DNA from: Campylobacter hyointestinalis subsp. hyointestinalis
GTDB lineage: Bacteria > Campylobacterota > Campylobacteria > Campylobacterales > Campylobacteraceae
Direction: 5' to 3'
Assembly: GCF_013372145.1 (NCBI RefSeq)
Contig: NZ_CP053827.1
Span: 1,364,001-1,428,000 of the forward strand
Length of the DNA stretch: 64,000 nt
In this document: positions 39,292-48,122 of the stretch, one piece after another
How positions within the stretch are numbered: position 1 is the stretch's first letter
How the letters are laid out: every line of letters starts with the position of its first letter
Position numbers and translations under genes: made by a program
The notes under the pieces: generated by a model
What the model was told of the DNA's origin: nothing
Databases searched by the model: none
The model's input: the letters and a program-made list of their open reading frames with translations, nothing else

Positions 39292-40080
39292 ATGAAAGCC
39301 GATATCAACCTAGCACTATTTTTAGAAGGCGACACTGCATTATTAGCAAAACATATCAAACTTTTAAAAGCGATAGATAAAACAAAAAGCATAACAAAAG
39401 CAGCTAAAGAAGAGGATATTTCATATAAAAATGCTTGGGATAGTTTAGATATTTTAAATAATAAATCAAAATTTCCTCTGATAGTACGAGCAAGTGGGAA
39501 CAGAAAAAATAGCGGTAGCGAACTAAGTGATTATGCTAAAAAATTAATAAAAACTTATGATGCCATACTAAAAGCACAAAAAGCATTTTTAGATGAGATC
39601 TGCAAAGATGAAGATATAAACGAAAACACTATAATGCAACTTGCAAAAATGAATATAAAACTAAGCGCGAGAAATCAACTTTTAGTAACTATAACAGACA
39701 TAAAAACAGGCGCGGTAAACTCACAGATCACAGCAAAGCTAAGTAGTAGCGAAACACTAAAAGCCAACATTACTGTAGAAAGTCAGCAAAATCTAGGACT
39801 AAGCGTTGGAAAAGAAGTGCTATTTTTGTTTAAAGCTCCAAGCGTTATACTTTCAAAAGATGAGCTTGATGGCACGCAAATATCTGCTGAAAATCAACTA
39901 AAAGGTAAAGTCTTAGAAGCGAAGCTAGGTAGCGTAAATGCGGAAATTTGTGTACAGATCGGACAACATCAAAAGATAGTATCTATCATCACAAATAGAT
40001 CAGCCGCAGATATGGGGATAAGCGTTGGAGATAACATTACTGCGATGATAAAGGCTAACGATATTTTAGTAGGAGCGTAA
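39292..40080 (+). CDS. modE: ModE-type molybdate-responsive regulator with two Mop domains
   Basis: 262 aa. N-terminal winged helix-turn-helix (about 15-110, LLKAIDKTKSITKAAKEE and YKNAWDSLDILNN), then two Mop/TOBE domains (about 125-190, opening LSARNQLLVTI, and about 200-262). This is the full E. coli-like ModE layout that represses molybdate uptake genes when Mo is bound. ATG 39292 has AGGAGG 5 nt upstream; an adjacent TTG is less likely. A TATAAT at 39269-39274 would put transcription start inside the ribosome site, giving a very short leader. Confidence 0.85.
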   Translation: MKADINLALFLEGDTALLAKHIKLLKAIDKTKSITKAAKEEDISYKNAWDSLDILNNKSKFPLIVRASGNRKNSGSELSDYAKKLIKTYDAILKAQKAFLDEICKDEDINENTIMQLAKMNIKLSARNQLLVTITDIKTGAVNSQITAKLSSSETLKANITVESQQNLGLSVGKEVLFLFKAPSVILSKDELDGTQISAENQLKGKVLEAKLGSVNAEICVQIGQHQKIVSIITNRSAADMGISVGDNITAMIKANDILVGA

Positions 40081-40158
40081 AAATCTTACTAAATATAAAA
40101 TTATAATTTAAATTTTATGATATAATTCAAACGCAATTAATTTTACAAGGAGCAAAGT

Positions 40159-40593
40159 ATGCAATTAAGCGCGAGAAATCAACTTTTAGTTGAGATTTCA
40201 GAAGTCAAAAGAGGCGCAGTAAATTCAGAAATTATAGCCAAACTTGATGAAGGTGAAAATTTAAGAGCTATCATCACAGAACAAAGCGAAGAAGCGCTAG
40301 GTTTAACCGTCAATAAAAAAGTTCTTTTTATATTTAAAGCTTCTAGCGTAATACTTGGAAAAGTATCTAATGAAAAAGATCTACTTATATCTGCAGCTAA
40401 CAAAATAAAAGGTAAAGTTTGCGACATCAAACTTGGCGCTGTTAACGCAGAAGTCATTATCCAAACAAGATCAAACCACAAGATATCAAGTATCATCACA
40501 AATGAATCAGTCAAGAATTTAGATATAAAAATGGGAGATGAAGTTTTAGCTCTGATAAAAGCTAGCAACATTCTTATCGGCGTTAATAAATAG
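40159..40593 (+). CDS. Stand-alone di-Mop molbindin
   Basis: 144 aa made of two Mop domains (1-70 and 75-143) with no DNA-binding part. The first 24 residues repeat the start of the ModE Mop region almost exactly (LSARNQLLV, KxGAVNS), with over 20 nt identical. Molbindins store or buffer molybdate or tungstate in the cytoplasm. It sits 78 bp after modE and 147 bp before modA. Confidence 0.8.
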   Translation: MQLSARNQLLVEISEVKRGAVNSEIIAKLDEGENLRAIITEQSEEALGLTVNKKVLFIFKASSVILGKVSNEKDLLISAANKIKGKVCDIKLGAVNAEVIIQTRSNHKISSIITNESVKNLDIKMGDEVLALIKASNILIGVNK

Positions 40594-40658
40594 GCGTTAT
40601 GAGCAAGTAAGCTTTTTGCTTATTTACCACCTATTTTGATGGCTTATATAAAATATAA

Positions 40659-40675
40659 ATATATAATTTATATAT
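40659..40675. promoter_or_regulatory. Perfect AT palindrome upstream of modA
   Basis: ATATATAA-T-TTATATAT, a perfect 8+1+8 palindrome 65 bp before the modA start. ModE sites in other bacteria are TATA-rich inverted repeats, but their half-sites are further apart. In DNA this AT-rich such palindromes arise by chance, so this is only a candidate operator. Confidence 0.25.
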
Positions 40676-40740
40676 AGAAAACATCGTTATAATTTAATTT
40701 GTAAATATAAAGTTCAAATATCATACTTAAAGGAAAATTT

Positions 40741-41481
40741 ATGAAAAAATTGTTACTTCTCATCTCGTTTGTACTAGTTTCTTATGCTAGCGAACTAAAC
40801 ATTGCCGCTGCGGCAAATACGACTTATGCGTTTGATGATATCAAAAGTGAATTCAAAAAGCTTTACCCAGATGCAAATTTAAACGTAAGCTTAGGATCTA
40901 GCGGAAAACTAGTAGCTCAAGTCAAAAATGGTGCTCCTTTTGAAGTATTTATGGCCGCAAATATGGATTTTGCAAACGGCTTGTACAAAGACGGTTTTGC
41001 TTCACAAGAAGCCGTAGTTTATGCAAAAGGTAAAGTCGCTATGCTAAGCGTAAGAGGATTTGATCTAAGCAAAGGTTTAGAAGTATTAAAAGATCCAAAA
41101 GTCAAAACTATCATAATAGCAAATCCAAAAACCGCACCTTATGGAACTGCTAGCATTGAAGCTTTTAAAAATGCAGGAATTTATGATGCTATAAAAGATA
41201 AGATCATCGAAGCAGGAAGTATCGGCGAAGCTCTTAGTCAAACTCTAAAAGCTGGCGATGTCGGTTTTGTAGCTGCTAGCTCTATGTATAGCCCAAAGAT
41301 GAAAGAGTATAAAGAAGGCGAAAACTTTGTTTTAGTAGATAGCAAACTTTATACAACTATCGATCAAGGCATAGTAGTACTAAAAAATGGTGATAAAAAT
41401 CCACTTGCCAAAGAATTTTATGACTTTATTTTAGGTAGTAAAGGTAAAGAGATATTTAAAAAATACGGATATGATTTTTAA
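40741..41481 (+). CDS. modA: Molybdate ABC transporter substrate-binding protein
   Basis: 246 aa: a signal peptide (MKKLLLLISFVLVSYA), then the ModA pattern LNIAAAANTTYAFDD, LGSSGKLVAQVKNGAPFEVF, ANPKTAPYGTASIEA and GDVGFVAASS. It captures molybdate (perhaps also tungstate) in the periplasm. It is the first gene of modA-TOBE-modC-modB, with tight overlaps. Confidence 0.93.
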   Translation: MKKLLLLISFVLVSYASELNIAAAANTTYAFDDIKSEFKKLYPDANLNVSLGSSGKLVAQVKNGAPFEVFMAANMDFANGLYKDGFASQEAVVYAKGKVAMLSVRGFDLSKGLEVLKDPKVKTIIIANPKTAPYGTASIEAFKNAGIYDAIKDKIIEAGSIGEALSQTLKAGDVGFVAASSMYSPKMKEYKEGENFVLVDSKLYTTIDQGIVVLKNGDKNPLAKEFYDFILGSKGKEIFKKYGYDF

Positions 41482-41855
41482 TGTTTAAAGCAACCGTTTT
41501 AAATATAAAAACACATCAAAATTTATTCGAGATACAACTCAGCTCAGAGCTTGGCGAACTTTATATGCTAAGCCTTGAGCTAGATGAGTATATACAAAAT
41601 GGCAAAGAAGTTATGCTAGGATTTAAGAGTAGCGATCTGATATTGTCTACTCAGCATCCAGATATAAGTACTAGAAACTGCTTTTTGGCTAAAGTGCAAA
41701 GCGTAGAAAAAGGAGAGTTGATATCTGTCATAAATTTAAAAGTAAATGATTTTAAATTTGATACTATGATAAGCTCAAATTTGATACATAAAATCAAAGA
41801 TGAACTCTACGTAATACTAGGCGAAACATCTCTTTATATAAGTGAAATTCTATGA
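41481..41855 (+). CDS. TOBE/Mop-like small protein in the mod operon
   Basis: 124 aa, two degenerate Mop-type repeats (about 1-58 and 62-123). The second opens TRNCFLAKVQSVEKGELISV, which aligns with the molbindin SARNQLL..K.GAVNS start. It has no DNA-binding or membrane part. It starts within the modA stop region and overlaps modC by 4 bp. It could be a molybdate-binding regulator of the ModC ATPase or an oxyanion buffer. Confidence 0.65.
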   Translation: MFKATVLNIKTHQNLFEIQLSSELGELYMLSLELDEYIQNGKEVMLGFKSSDLILSTQHPDISTRNCFLAKVQSVEKGELISVINLKVNDFKFDTMISSNLIHKIKDELYVILGETSLYISEIL

Positions 41856-42703
41856 TAAAAATATCGTGCAAAAAGAAACTAAACGATCTATTTACCCTAG
41901 ATGCGGATCTTGAGATTAAAAGTGGCGATTTCGTCGCACTTCATGGAAAAAGCGGTAGCGGTAAAACCACACTTCTTAGGCTATTAGCCGGGTTTTTAAA
42001 ACCAGATAGCGGAGAGATAAAGAAAGATTCTATATATTACGCTAGTAAAACAGTGTTTATGCCTCCACAAAAAAGAAATATCGGCTATTTATTTCAAGAT
42101 TATGCGTTATTTCCAAATATGAACGTCTTAAAAAACCTCTTATTTGCAAACAACGATAAAGATCTAGCAAATGAACTCTTAGAACTTGTTGGATTACAAG
42201 CTCACAAAAATGACCATGTAAATAGCCTATCTGGCGGGCAAAAACAACGTGTTGCACTAGCAAGAGCGCTAATGCGAAAACCAGATATTTTGCTACTTGA
42301 TGAGCCACTTTCTGCATTAGATAACGCGATAAGACAAAAATTGCAAGATTATCTGCTTGTTATCCACAATAAATTTAAAATGACTACTATCTTAGTAAGT
42401 CACGACGTAAGCGAAATTTATAAACTAGCAAACATAGTTTATGAACTAGAAGATGGCAAGATCGCTAGATATGGAACTCCAGCAGAGATCTTTTTAAAAT
42501 CATCAGGCTCACAAAAATTTAGCTTTCATGCTAAAATATTAGATATCCAAAAAAGAGACACGGTATACGTGGCCATAGTCGAGATCGCAGGACAGATAAG
42601 CGAGATAGTTCTTACGAAAAACGAACTAGAAGGTCTAAACATAGGCGATTACGCACTAGCTTGCGCAAAAGCTTTTAAAATATCACTGAAGGCTATAAAA
42701 TGA
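41852..42703 (+). CDS. modC: Molybdate ABC transporter ATP-binding protein
   Basis: 283 aa. Walker A HGKSGSGKTTLLR, Q-loop YLFQDYALFP, signature LSGGQKQRVALARAL, Walker B ILLLDEPLSALD and the H-loop VSHDVSE. A short C-terminal TOBE-like region (about 220-283) follows. It drives the ModB permease and overlaps it by 4 bp. Confidence 0.93.
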   Translation: MIKISCKKKLNDLFTLDADLEIKSGDFVALHGKSGSGKTTLLRLLAGFLKPDSGEIKKDSIYYASKTVFMPPQKRNIGYLFQDYALFPNMNVLKNLLFANNDKDLANELLELVGLQAHKNDHVNSLSGGQKQRVALARALMRKPDILLLDEPLSALDNAIRQKLQDYLLVIHNKFKMTTILVSHDVSEIYKLANIVYELEDGKIARYGTPAEIFLKSSGSQKFSFHAKILDIQKRDTVYVAIVEIAGQISEIVLTKNELEGLNIGDYALACAKAFKISLKAIK

Positions 42704-43365
42704 TAGACTGGACACCGTTTTTACTATCTTTCAAACTTGCGGCTATTTCGACTACTATACTATTTTGCTTGGTTACTCCGCTTGCGTATTTTATGGCTAG
42801 AGTAAATTTCCGCTTTAAATCAGTGATAGAAGCGATATTTTCCTTGCCTCTTGTTTTACCTCCTACGGTGCTTGGATTTTACATGCTGATATTTTTCTCT
42901 CCATACTCTTTTTTAGGAGAATTTTTTGAAAAAAACTTTGATATAAGACTAGTATTTAATTTTACTGGTCTGGTAATCGCTAGTTGTATATATTCGCTTC
43001 CATTTGTATTTCAACCTATGTCAGCTGGATTTAAATCTATGCCAAACTCGCTCATAGAAGCTAGCTATTCTTTAGGAAAAGGACGCGCTAAAACTCTATT
43101 TTTTGTAGTTTTGCCCCATATAAAGGCTTCTATCTTAAGTGCCCTTATCATTAGTTTTGCTCACACGCTCGGTGAATTTGGCGTTGTTTTGATGATAGGT
43201 GGAAGCGTAGATGGAGATACAAAAGTAGCAAGTATCGCTATATATGAAGCAGTGGAACTTTTAGATTATAATCTAGCACATATCTATTCAGGTATAATGC
43301 TTGCGATCAGTTTTTCTGTCTTATTAATAGTCTTTGCAACTAACCAAAAAATAGCAAAACTGTAG
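42700..43365 (+). CDS. modB: Molybdate ABC transporter permease
   Basis: 221 aa, five membrane helices. It carries the PLVLPPTVLGFYML block and the EAA loop (LIEASYSLGKGRAKTLFFVVLPHIKASI, key residues E-A-S, G and P) that contacts ModC. It ends the mod operon. Confidence 0.93.
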   Translation: MIDWTPFLLSFKLAAISTTILFCLVTPLAYFMARVNFRFKSVIEAIFSLPLVLPPTVLGFYMLIFFSPYSFLGEFFEKNFDIRLVFNFTGLVIASCIYSLPFVFQPMSAGFKSMPNSLIEASYSLGKGRAKTLFFVVLPHIKASILSALIISFAHTLGEFGVVLMIGGSVDGDTKVASIAIYEAVELLDYNLAHIYSGIMLAISFSVLLIVFATNQKIAKL

Positions 43366-43392
43366 TATAATTGCCATAAAAAAAGGCAAAAA

Positions 43393-43959
43393 ATGAAAAA
43401 AATACTATGTTGCATTTTGATATTTTTTGGACTTATAGGCTGTGCAAATCAAGCTCAAGAAATTTATATGTCGACAACCTCAGCTATCTATATAGACGAA
43501 AATCTAGTGGGCAAAAAAGTATACGTAAATTTCAACGAAAATGAAGGTAACCTAACAGAAGTAGTCAAATTCGAATTGATAAAAAACGGATATATCATAA
43601 CACAAGAAGAATTATCCGATATAAATATCAAAGGTTGTATTAATTTTTTTAGAAAGAATTCGTTTTCAAGACCTACTATGCTTATGGATATGGGATTTGG
43701 TTTTGGCAGACATTATAGGAGCAGAAGCTTTGGCCTTTTATACTCTACTGATCCTTTTAATGACGATTTTTACAATAAAGAGTATTATTATGATGCCCAA
43801 ATTTCACTATTTATAACCATAAAAAACAAAAATACATACTCTACAAATTTAAATTTAGAAAGCGAAAAATCCCAAATAGACTTTTCAAAAGAGCGCACTA
43901 TGTCTAATTTCAACGATAAGATAGCTAAAAAAGTAGTAGAAATCTTAAACGGATACTAA
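43393..43959 (+). CDS. Lipoprotein, weakly TraT-like
   Basis: 188 aa with lipobox FGLIGC (Cys17). The segment KKVYVNFNENEGNLTEVVK with KNGYIITQEELSDINIKG recalls the start of TraT complement-resistance lipoproteins. The glycine-rich middle differs, with MGFGFGRHYRSRSFG instead of the TraT glycine helix. The C-terminus (FNDKIAKKVVEIL) again fits. It lies 27 bp after modB but is probably unrelated to molybdate. The family call is tentative. Confidence 0.5.
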   Translation: MKKILCCILIFFGLIGCANQAQEIYMSTTSAIYIDENLVGKKVYVNFNENEGNLTEVVKFELIKNGYIITQEELSDINIKGCINFFRKNSFSRPTMLMDMGFGFGRHYRSRSFGLLYSTDPFNDDFYNKEYYYDAQISLFITIKNKNTYSTNLNLESEKSQIDFSKERTMSNFNDKIAKKVVEILNGY

Positions 43960-43986
43960 GCAAGGATAGTTTTATCAGTCCTTGCT
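43959..43986. terminator. Bidirectional terminator between lipoprotein gene and fliO-like gene
   Basis: AGCAAGGA / TCCTTGCT, 8-bp stem with a 12-nt loop. It starts at the last base of the lipoprotein stop codon and overlaps the last codons of the convergent FliO-like gene (stop at 43975). One hairpin can serve both transcripts. Confidence 0.5.
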
Positions 43987-44832
43987 CATCATATCCTTAT
44001 AACTATTTAGTGAGTTTCTTCTATCTTCTAGATATCTACCTAATTTTTGTCTATTTTCTTCAAAAAAGACTTCAAAATCTTCTTCATCTTTGATTTTGTC
44101 TTCTCCAAATTTATCCAACAAAACGTTTGAACTACCAAATAAAACCAGATATCTTTTGCCCTCAAAGCTTAAAAGCGCAACTTTGTTTGTCTCATCCAAA
44201 CTCTTTTCATATAAAACTTCAACTCCATCGCCTACTGGAACAAAACTATTTTTCACAGGTTGTTGTTTTTTTGTAGGAGTTCCTTTACTAACGGTAAATG
44301 GAGAATTTGCTGCAATTTTTTGTTTCATGATCATTTTTTTAACAAAAAATAGCACTATGAGTAACACAAATAAAATGATAATTACGGTTATATATTTTGA
44401 GTCTATATCATAGCTCGCGTTAGTACTATCTTTGGTTTTTATATTTGGTGGTATAACAGTTTTGATAGCTTGATTTAGTTTTGCTACTCTGATTCTAAGT
44501 CCAAATTTATCCGCTGTTTTTGAAGCGGTTATGCTTATTGGCTCATTCCATTTTAGCTCTACTTTAGTGGCTGTTTTATCAGCAGTCGTAGTTATAAAAA
44601 GATTTTGGATAATATCTGAGTTTATACTTTTATCAATGTCATTATCTATCACTAGATCGCTAAGAAGTAAATCTGTTACACCATTCCCACTTTGCTGTTT
44701 TAAAGAACCGTCATAAGCAGAGTCAAAGCTAAGCATGATATCTACACGATCTCCGCGCTCATAAATATTATAAGTAAGTAAATTTGAAGCAAAAATAGGC
44801 AGTGAAATAAAAAGTAAAAGTAAAAATCTCAT
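43975..44832 (-). CDS. FliO-like flagellar export protein
   Basis: 285 aa: a signal peptide, a periplasmic AMIN-like region (about 20-125), one membrane helix (about 150-168, YITVIIILFVLLIVLFFVK), and a cytoplasmic domain with YEKSLDETNKVALLSFEGKRYLVLFGS, the usual FliO beta-rich core. FliO assists assembly of the FliPQR export gate. It follows fliN with a 4-bp overlap. It is longer than enteric FliO, as other Epsilonproteobacterial FliO proteins seem to be. Confidence 0.6.
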   Translation of the reverse strand: MRFLLLLFISLPIFASNLLTYNIYERGDRVDIMLSFDSAYDGSLKQQSGNGVTDLLLSDLVIDNDIDKSINSDIIQNLFITTTADKTATKVELKWNEPISITASKTADKFGLRIRVAKLNQAIKTVIPPNIKTKDSTNASYDIDSKYITVIIILFVLLIVLFFVKKMIMKQKIAANSPFTVSKGTPTKKQQPVKNSFVPVGDGVEVLYEKSLDETNKVALLSFEGKRYLVLFGSSNVLLDKFGEDKIKDEEDFEVFFEENRQKLGRYLEDRRNSLNSYKDMMSKD

Positions 44833-45134
44833 AGTAACTCTTTTTTGAAATATTGGATAACTGATTTTGAATCTAAAATTTCATTTATACGAATAGCTAA
44901 ATTTTTTTCATATACCATTACTTCGCCCTTGCCAAAAATTCTATTATTTATATAAAGCTCTACGCTCTCACCCGCAGGTTTTTCAAGATCTATAACAGAG
45001 CCTACTTCTAGTTTTAGCAGTTCACGTACACTTATAGTTGTCGTTCCTAACTCACTTATAAAATTCACTCCGACGTCTAAAAGCTCGTCATATCCGTGAA
45101 ATAGACCATTTGGGCTTAGCTCTTCTTCGCTCAT
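44829..45134 (-). CDS. fliN: Flagellar switch protein FliN
   Basis: 101 aa, a compact SpoA domain: LLDVGVNFISELGTTTISV, LLKLEVGSVIDLEKPAGESVELYINNRIFGKGEV (key L-x-x-G-S-V-I-x-L and N-x-x-x-x-G-E-V) and LAIRINEIL. It forms the bottom of the C-ring. It overlaps both neighbours by 4 bp. Confidence 0.93.
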   Translation of the reverse strand: MSEEELSPNGLFHGYDELLDVGVNFISELGTTTISVRELLKLEVGSVIDLEKPAGESVELYINNRIFGKGEVMVYEKNLAIRINEILDSKSVIQYFKKELL

Positions 45135-45547
45135 GCTTTTTTATAACCTATCTTAAATGTTCGGTTTTTCATTTTAAAAAGTCTGTATTCGATCAATTCT
45201 ACAGGAAAAGACTCTACTTTACCCAAAAACTCAGGAGTTCCTAATTTATACTTTTTACCTTGCTCATTTAGTAAATTCTTAGCATAGCCTATGATCTGAT
45301 TTGCCACTTCTCTACATAGATCAGCTAAATCTACTTGAGATGAATCATCTGAGTTTAAAAGTACTTCGGCAAAATAATTTAGCGTATCTTTTTTAAAATA
45401 TAAATAAAATTGATATTCGTCGCTACCGTCAAGCACTGGAATACTAGCGCCATAAACATTATCTCCTAGTTTTGATCCGTTTTCTAACTTAAAACCCAAA
45501 ACATCGCTGCAAAAGTGCTTAGTAGCCTCATAAACTGCGTCCATCAT
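45131..45547 (-). CDS. CheX/CheC-like chemotaxis phosphatase-family protein
   Basis: 138 aa. The segment DLCREVANQIIGYAKNLL carries the E-x-x-N pair that forms the CheY-P phosphatase site in the CheX/CheC/FliY family, and a single copy fits CheX. It is co-transcribed with fliN, which supports a motility role. The paired C-terminal strands (VELIEYRLFKMKN) complete the fold. The activity is inferred from the motif. Confidence 0.6.
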   Translation of the reverse strand: MMDAVYEATKHFCSDVLGFKLENGSKLGDNVYGASIPVLDGSDEYQFYLYFKKDTLNYFAEVLLNSDDSSQVDLADLCREVANQIIGYAKNLLNEQGKKYKLGTPEFLGKVESFPVELIEYRLFKMKNRTFKIGYKKA

Positions 45548-45596
45548 AGATGTTTCCTTAAAGCTTTTTTATTTATTATACATAATAATTCGTAAA

Positions 45597-46346
45597 TTAA
45601 TCTTTAAAAATATCATTTATAGCATTACTTAGCTCTTGTATGTTAAGCTTACCTTGTAATTCAACTATGCTAGTTCCCACTATAGCTCCATCGGCATATT
45701 TTTTAGTTCGTCTTACGTCTTCATTTGTTTTTATGCCAAATCCTATCGCCACAGGGAGTTTGGTTTTTGATTTGATATCTTCTATCAGATCCTTTAGCCT
45801 ATCTTCTGGGGTAGCTCTACCACCAGTAACCCCAAGAGCACCTACGGCATATACAAATCCATCTGCATTTTGAAGTATCTTAGCGATTCTATCTTGCGAA
45901 GTCACACTCACAAGAGGAACTAAACAAAGTCCGAGATCTTTACATTTTGCGAAAAACTCACCGCTCTCATCATAAGGCATATCAGGAACTATCAAACCGC
46001 TTATGCCTACTTCTTTAGCTTTGGCTAAAAACCTATCTTCTCCATAAGCAAAAATTAGATTATAATAGACTAAAAAAACGAGCGCTTTTTTAGTTTTTAC
46101 GCCTCCAAGCATATCAAAAACACTATCTGTAGTAACTCCGTTTTGGCAAGCCTCAAAACTTGCCATACTTATGAGTTTTCCATCAGCCAAAGGATCAGAA
46201 TATGGGATTCCGATCTCTATGATATCAAGACAGCTCTCATCAAGTAAATTTAAAAACTCTTTTGTGTATTCTAAATTTGGATATCCTGCAACTATATAAC
46301 CTATATTCGCTTTTTTGTCACTAAAAGCTTTTCGTATCTTATCCAT
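45597..46346 (-). CDS. trpA: Tryptophan synthase alpha subunit
   Basis: 249 aa TIM barrel: [15 protein letters not shown], catalytic Glu in [15 protein letters not shown] (with catalytic Asp in SDPLADG) and [12 protein letters not shown] phosphate-binding loops. It cleaves indole-3-glycerol phosphate to indole. Last gene of the trp operon, overlapping trpB by 8 bp. Confidence 0.96.
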   Translation of the reverse strand: MDKIRKAFSDKKANIGYIVAGYPNLEYTKEFLNLLDESCLDIIEIGIPYSDPLADGKLISMASFEACQNGVTTDSVFDMLGGVKTKKALVFLVYYNLIFAYGEDRFLAKAKEVGISGLIVPDMPYDESGEFFAKCKDLGLCLVPLVSVTSQDRIAKILQNADGFVYAVGALGVTGGRATPEDRLKDLIEDIKSKTKLPVAIGFGIKTNEDVRRTKKYADGAIVGTSIVELQGKLNIQELSNAINDIFKD

Positions 46347-47520
46347 AGATCGTTCCTTTTTTATACTCCATTATGGTGTTTATATCTTTATCGCCTCTGC
46401 CACTCACATTTACTACTATATTTGATTTTGTTTTTAAATTTGGACATAATTTCTCGAGATAAGCTAAAGCGTGTGAGCTTTCTATAGCAGGGATTATACC
46501 TTCTAAGCGCGTACAAAGCTTAAGAGCATTTATGCACTCATCATCACTCACTGCGTAGTACTCTACTCTTCTCACATCTTTTAGATGAGCGTGTTCTGGT
46601 CCAACTCCTGGATAATCAAGTCCGGCACTTATGCTATGAACAGGCAAGATTCTTCCGTATTCATCTTGCAAAACTACTGTTTTCATACCGTGTATTATGC
46701 CATCAACACCTTTTGTAAGAGTAGCTGCGTGATAAGGAGTGTTTGCTCCTAAACCACCTGCTTCTACGCCTATTATCTTTACGCTCTCATCATCTAAAAA
46801 TGCAGAAAATATACCTATCGCGTTGCTTCCGCCGCCTACGCAAGCTACAACGTAATCTGGCTTTATACCTTTTTCGTTTAACTGAGCTTTAGCTTCGCGT
46901 CCTATCACACTTTGAAAATCTCTTACCATTTTTGGATAAGGATGAGGACCAACTGCCGAGCCTATAACATAAAATCTTGTTTCTATCTCATTTACCCATG
47001 CTTGAATGGCTGCGGTAGTAGCTTCTTTAAGTGTTCCTAGTCCATCACTTACACTAACTACTTTTGCACCTAAAAGCTCCATTTTATACACGTTTAGTGC
47101 CTGTCTTTTAGTATCGCACTCACCCATATATACGTCGCACTCTAAGCCTAAAAGCGCAGCTGCGGTTGCAGTAGCTACTCCGTGCTGTCCGGCTCCTGTT
47201 TCAGCTAGAACCTTTTTCTTACCCATTTTTTTTGCGAGCAATGCTTGAGCTAAAGCATTATTTATCTTGTGAGCTCCTGTGTGATTTAGATCCTCACGCT
47301 TAAGATAAATTTCATGACCGTAATGCTCACTTAGCCTTTTTGCATGATACAATGGGCTTGGTCTACCTACATAATCTTTTAAAAGAGCGTCTAGCTCATC
47401 TCTAAATTCTTTAGTATTTGCTATACCCTCATAAGCCTTCTCTAGCTCTATAAGTGCACTCATCGCAGTTTCTGGGACAAACTGACCACCATATTTTCCA
47501 AAATACGCTTTTGCATTCAT
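46339..47520 (-). CDS. trpB: Tryptophan synthase beta subunit
   Basis: 393 aa. PLP Lys in [15 protein letters not shown], catalytic Glu in [14 protein letters not shown] and the phosphate cup GGGSNAIG. It condenses indole with serine. It overlaps trpF by 4 bp and trpA by 8 bp. Confidence 0.97.
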   Translation of the reverse strand: MNAKAYFGKYGGQFVPETAMSALIELEKAYEGIANTKEFRDELDALLKDYVGRPSPLYHAKRLSEHYGHEIYLKREDLNHTGAHKINNALAQALLAKKMGKKKVLAETGAGQHGVATATAAALLGLECDVYMGECDTKRQALNVYKMELLGAKVVSVSDGLGTLKEATTAAIQAWVNEIETRFYVIGSAVGPHPYPKMVRDFQSVIGREAKAQLNEKGIKPDYVVACVGGGSNAIGIFSAFLDDESVKIIGVEAGGLGANTPYHAATLTKGVDGIIHGMKTVVLQDEYGRILPVHSISAGLDYPGVGPEHAHLKDVRRVEYYAVSDDECINALKLCTRLEGIIPAIESSHALAYLEKLCPNLKTKSNIVVNVSGRGDKDINTIMEYKKGTIYG

Positions 47521-48122
47521 TTTAAATCTCCTAAACTAACTATTTTCAAAATTTCATATACTTTTTTTATATCTTTAAAACCAAACTCATTTTCTATGCG
47601 GCTATTTATATCAACAAAACTTGGTTTAAGTTTCATCGCGTCTTTTAAATTTTCCACGCCGATCCCACCAGCTAGTCCAAACCGAGCGTCCAAACCTTGG
47701 AGTAAATCCCAGTCAAATTTGACACCGTTTCCGCCTTTGCTAGCGCCTTTTGTATCAAAAAGGATCTTATCATAGCTTCCCTCAAAGCTTGGCAAGCTCT
47801 CCCCTACGCTAAAAACCTGCCAAACCTCACAACCAAATTTGGTTTTATCTTCTACTTTTTCATAAATTTGAACCACATCTAAATTCGCAAATTCTACTAT
47901 GCTAGCTATCTCATCAAATTTAATCCCAGAAAAAACTCCTACGGCTTTTACGCCGAATTTATGAGCCAAATTTGCTATATCTCTCGCAGTTTCTACGCTA
48001 ACTTTTCTTTTACTATCTGCAAAAATAAGCCCGATAAAATCAACTCTAACGCCATCAAATTCACACTCGCAAACGCTTTTAGCTTCACTAATGGTTTTGA
48101 TACCGCAAATTTTTATCTTCAT
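47517..48122 (-). CDS. trpF: Phosphoribosylanthranilate isomerase
   Basis: About 201 aa. Opens [15 protein letters not shown] with the catalytic Cys in KICG, then [20 protein letters not shown] and [10 protein letters not shown]. The start is set at ATG 48122, which overlaps the trpGD stop as ATGA; the longer reading begins with TTG and lacks a ribosome site. Confidence 0.92.
   Translation of the reverse strand: MKIKICGIKTISEAKSVCECEFDGVRVDFIGLIFADSKRKVSVETARDIANLAHKFGVKAVGVFSGIKFDEIASIVEFANLDVVQIYEKVEDKTKFGCEVWQVFSVGESLPSFEGSYDKILFDTKGASKGGNGVKFDWDLLQGLDARFGLAGGIGVENLKDAMKLKPSFVDINSRIENEFGFKDIKKVYEILKIVSLGDLK

Noticed and set aside
42057-42317. 86-aa minus-strand ORF within modC
   Set aside because: It is antisense to conserved ABC motifs and has no recognisable feature.
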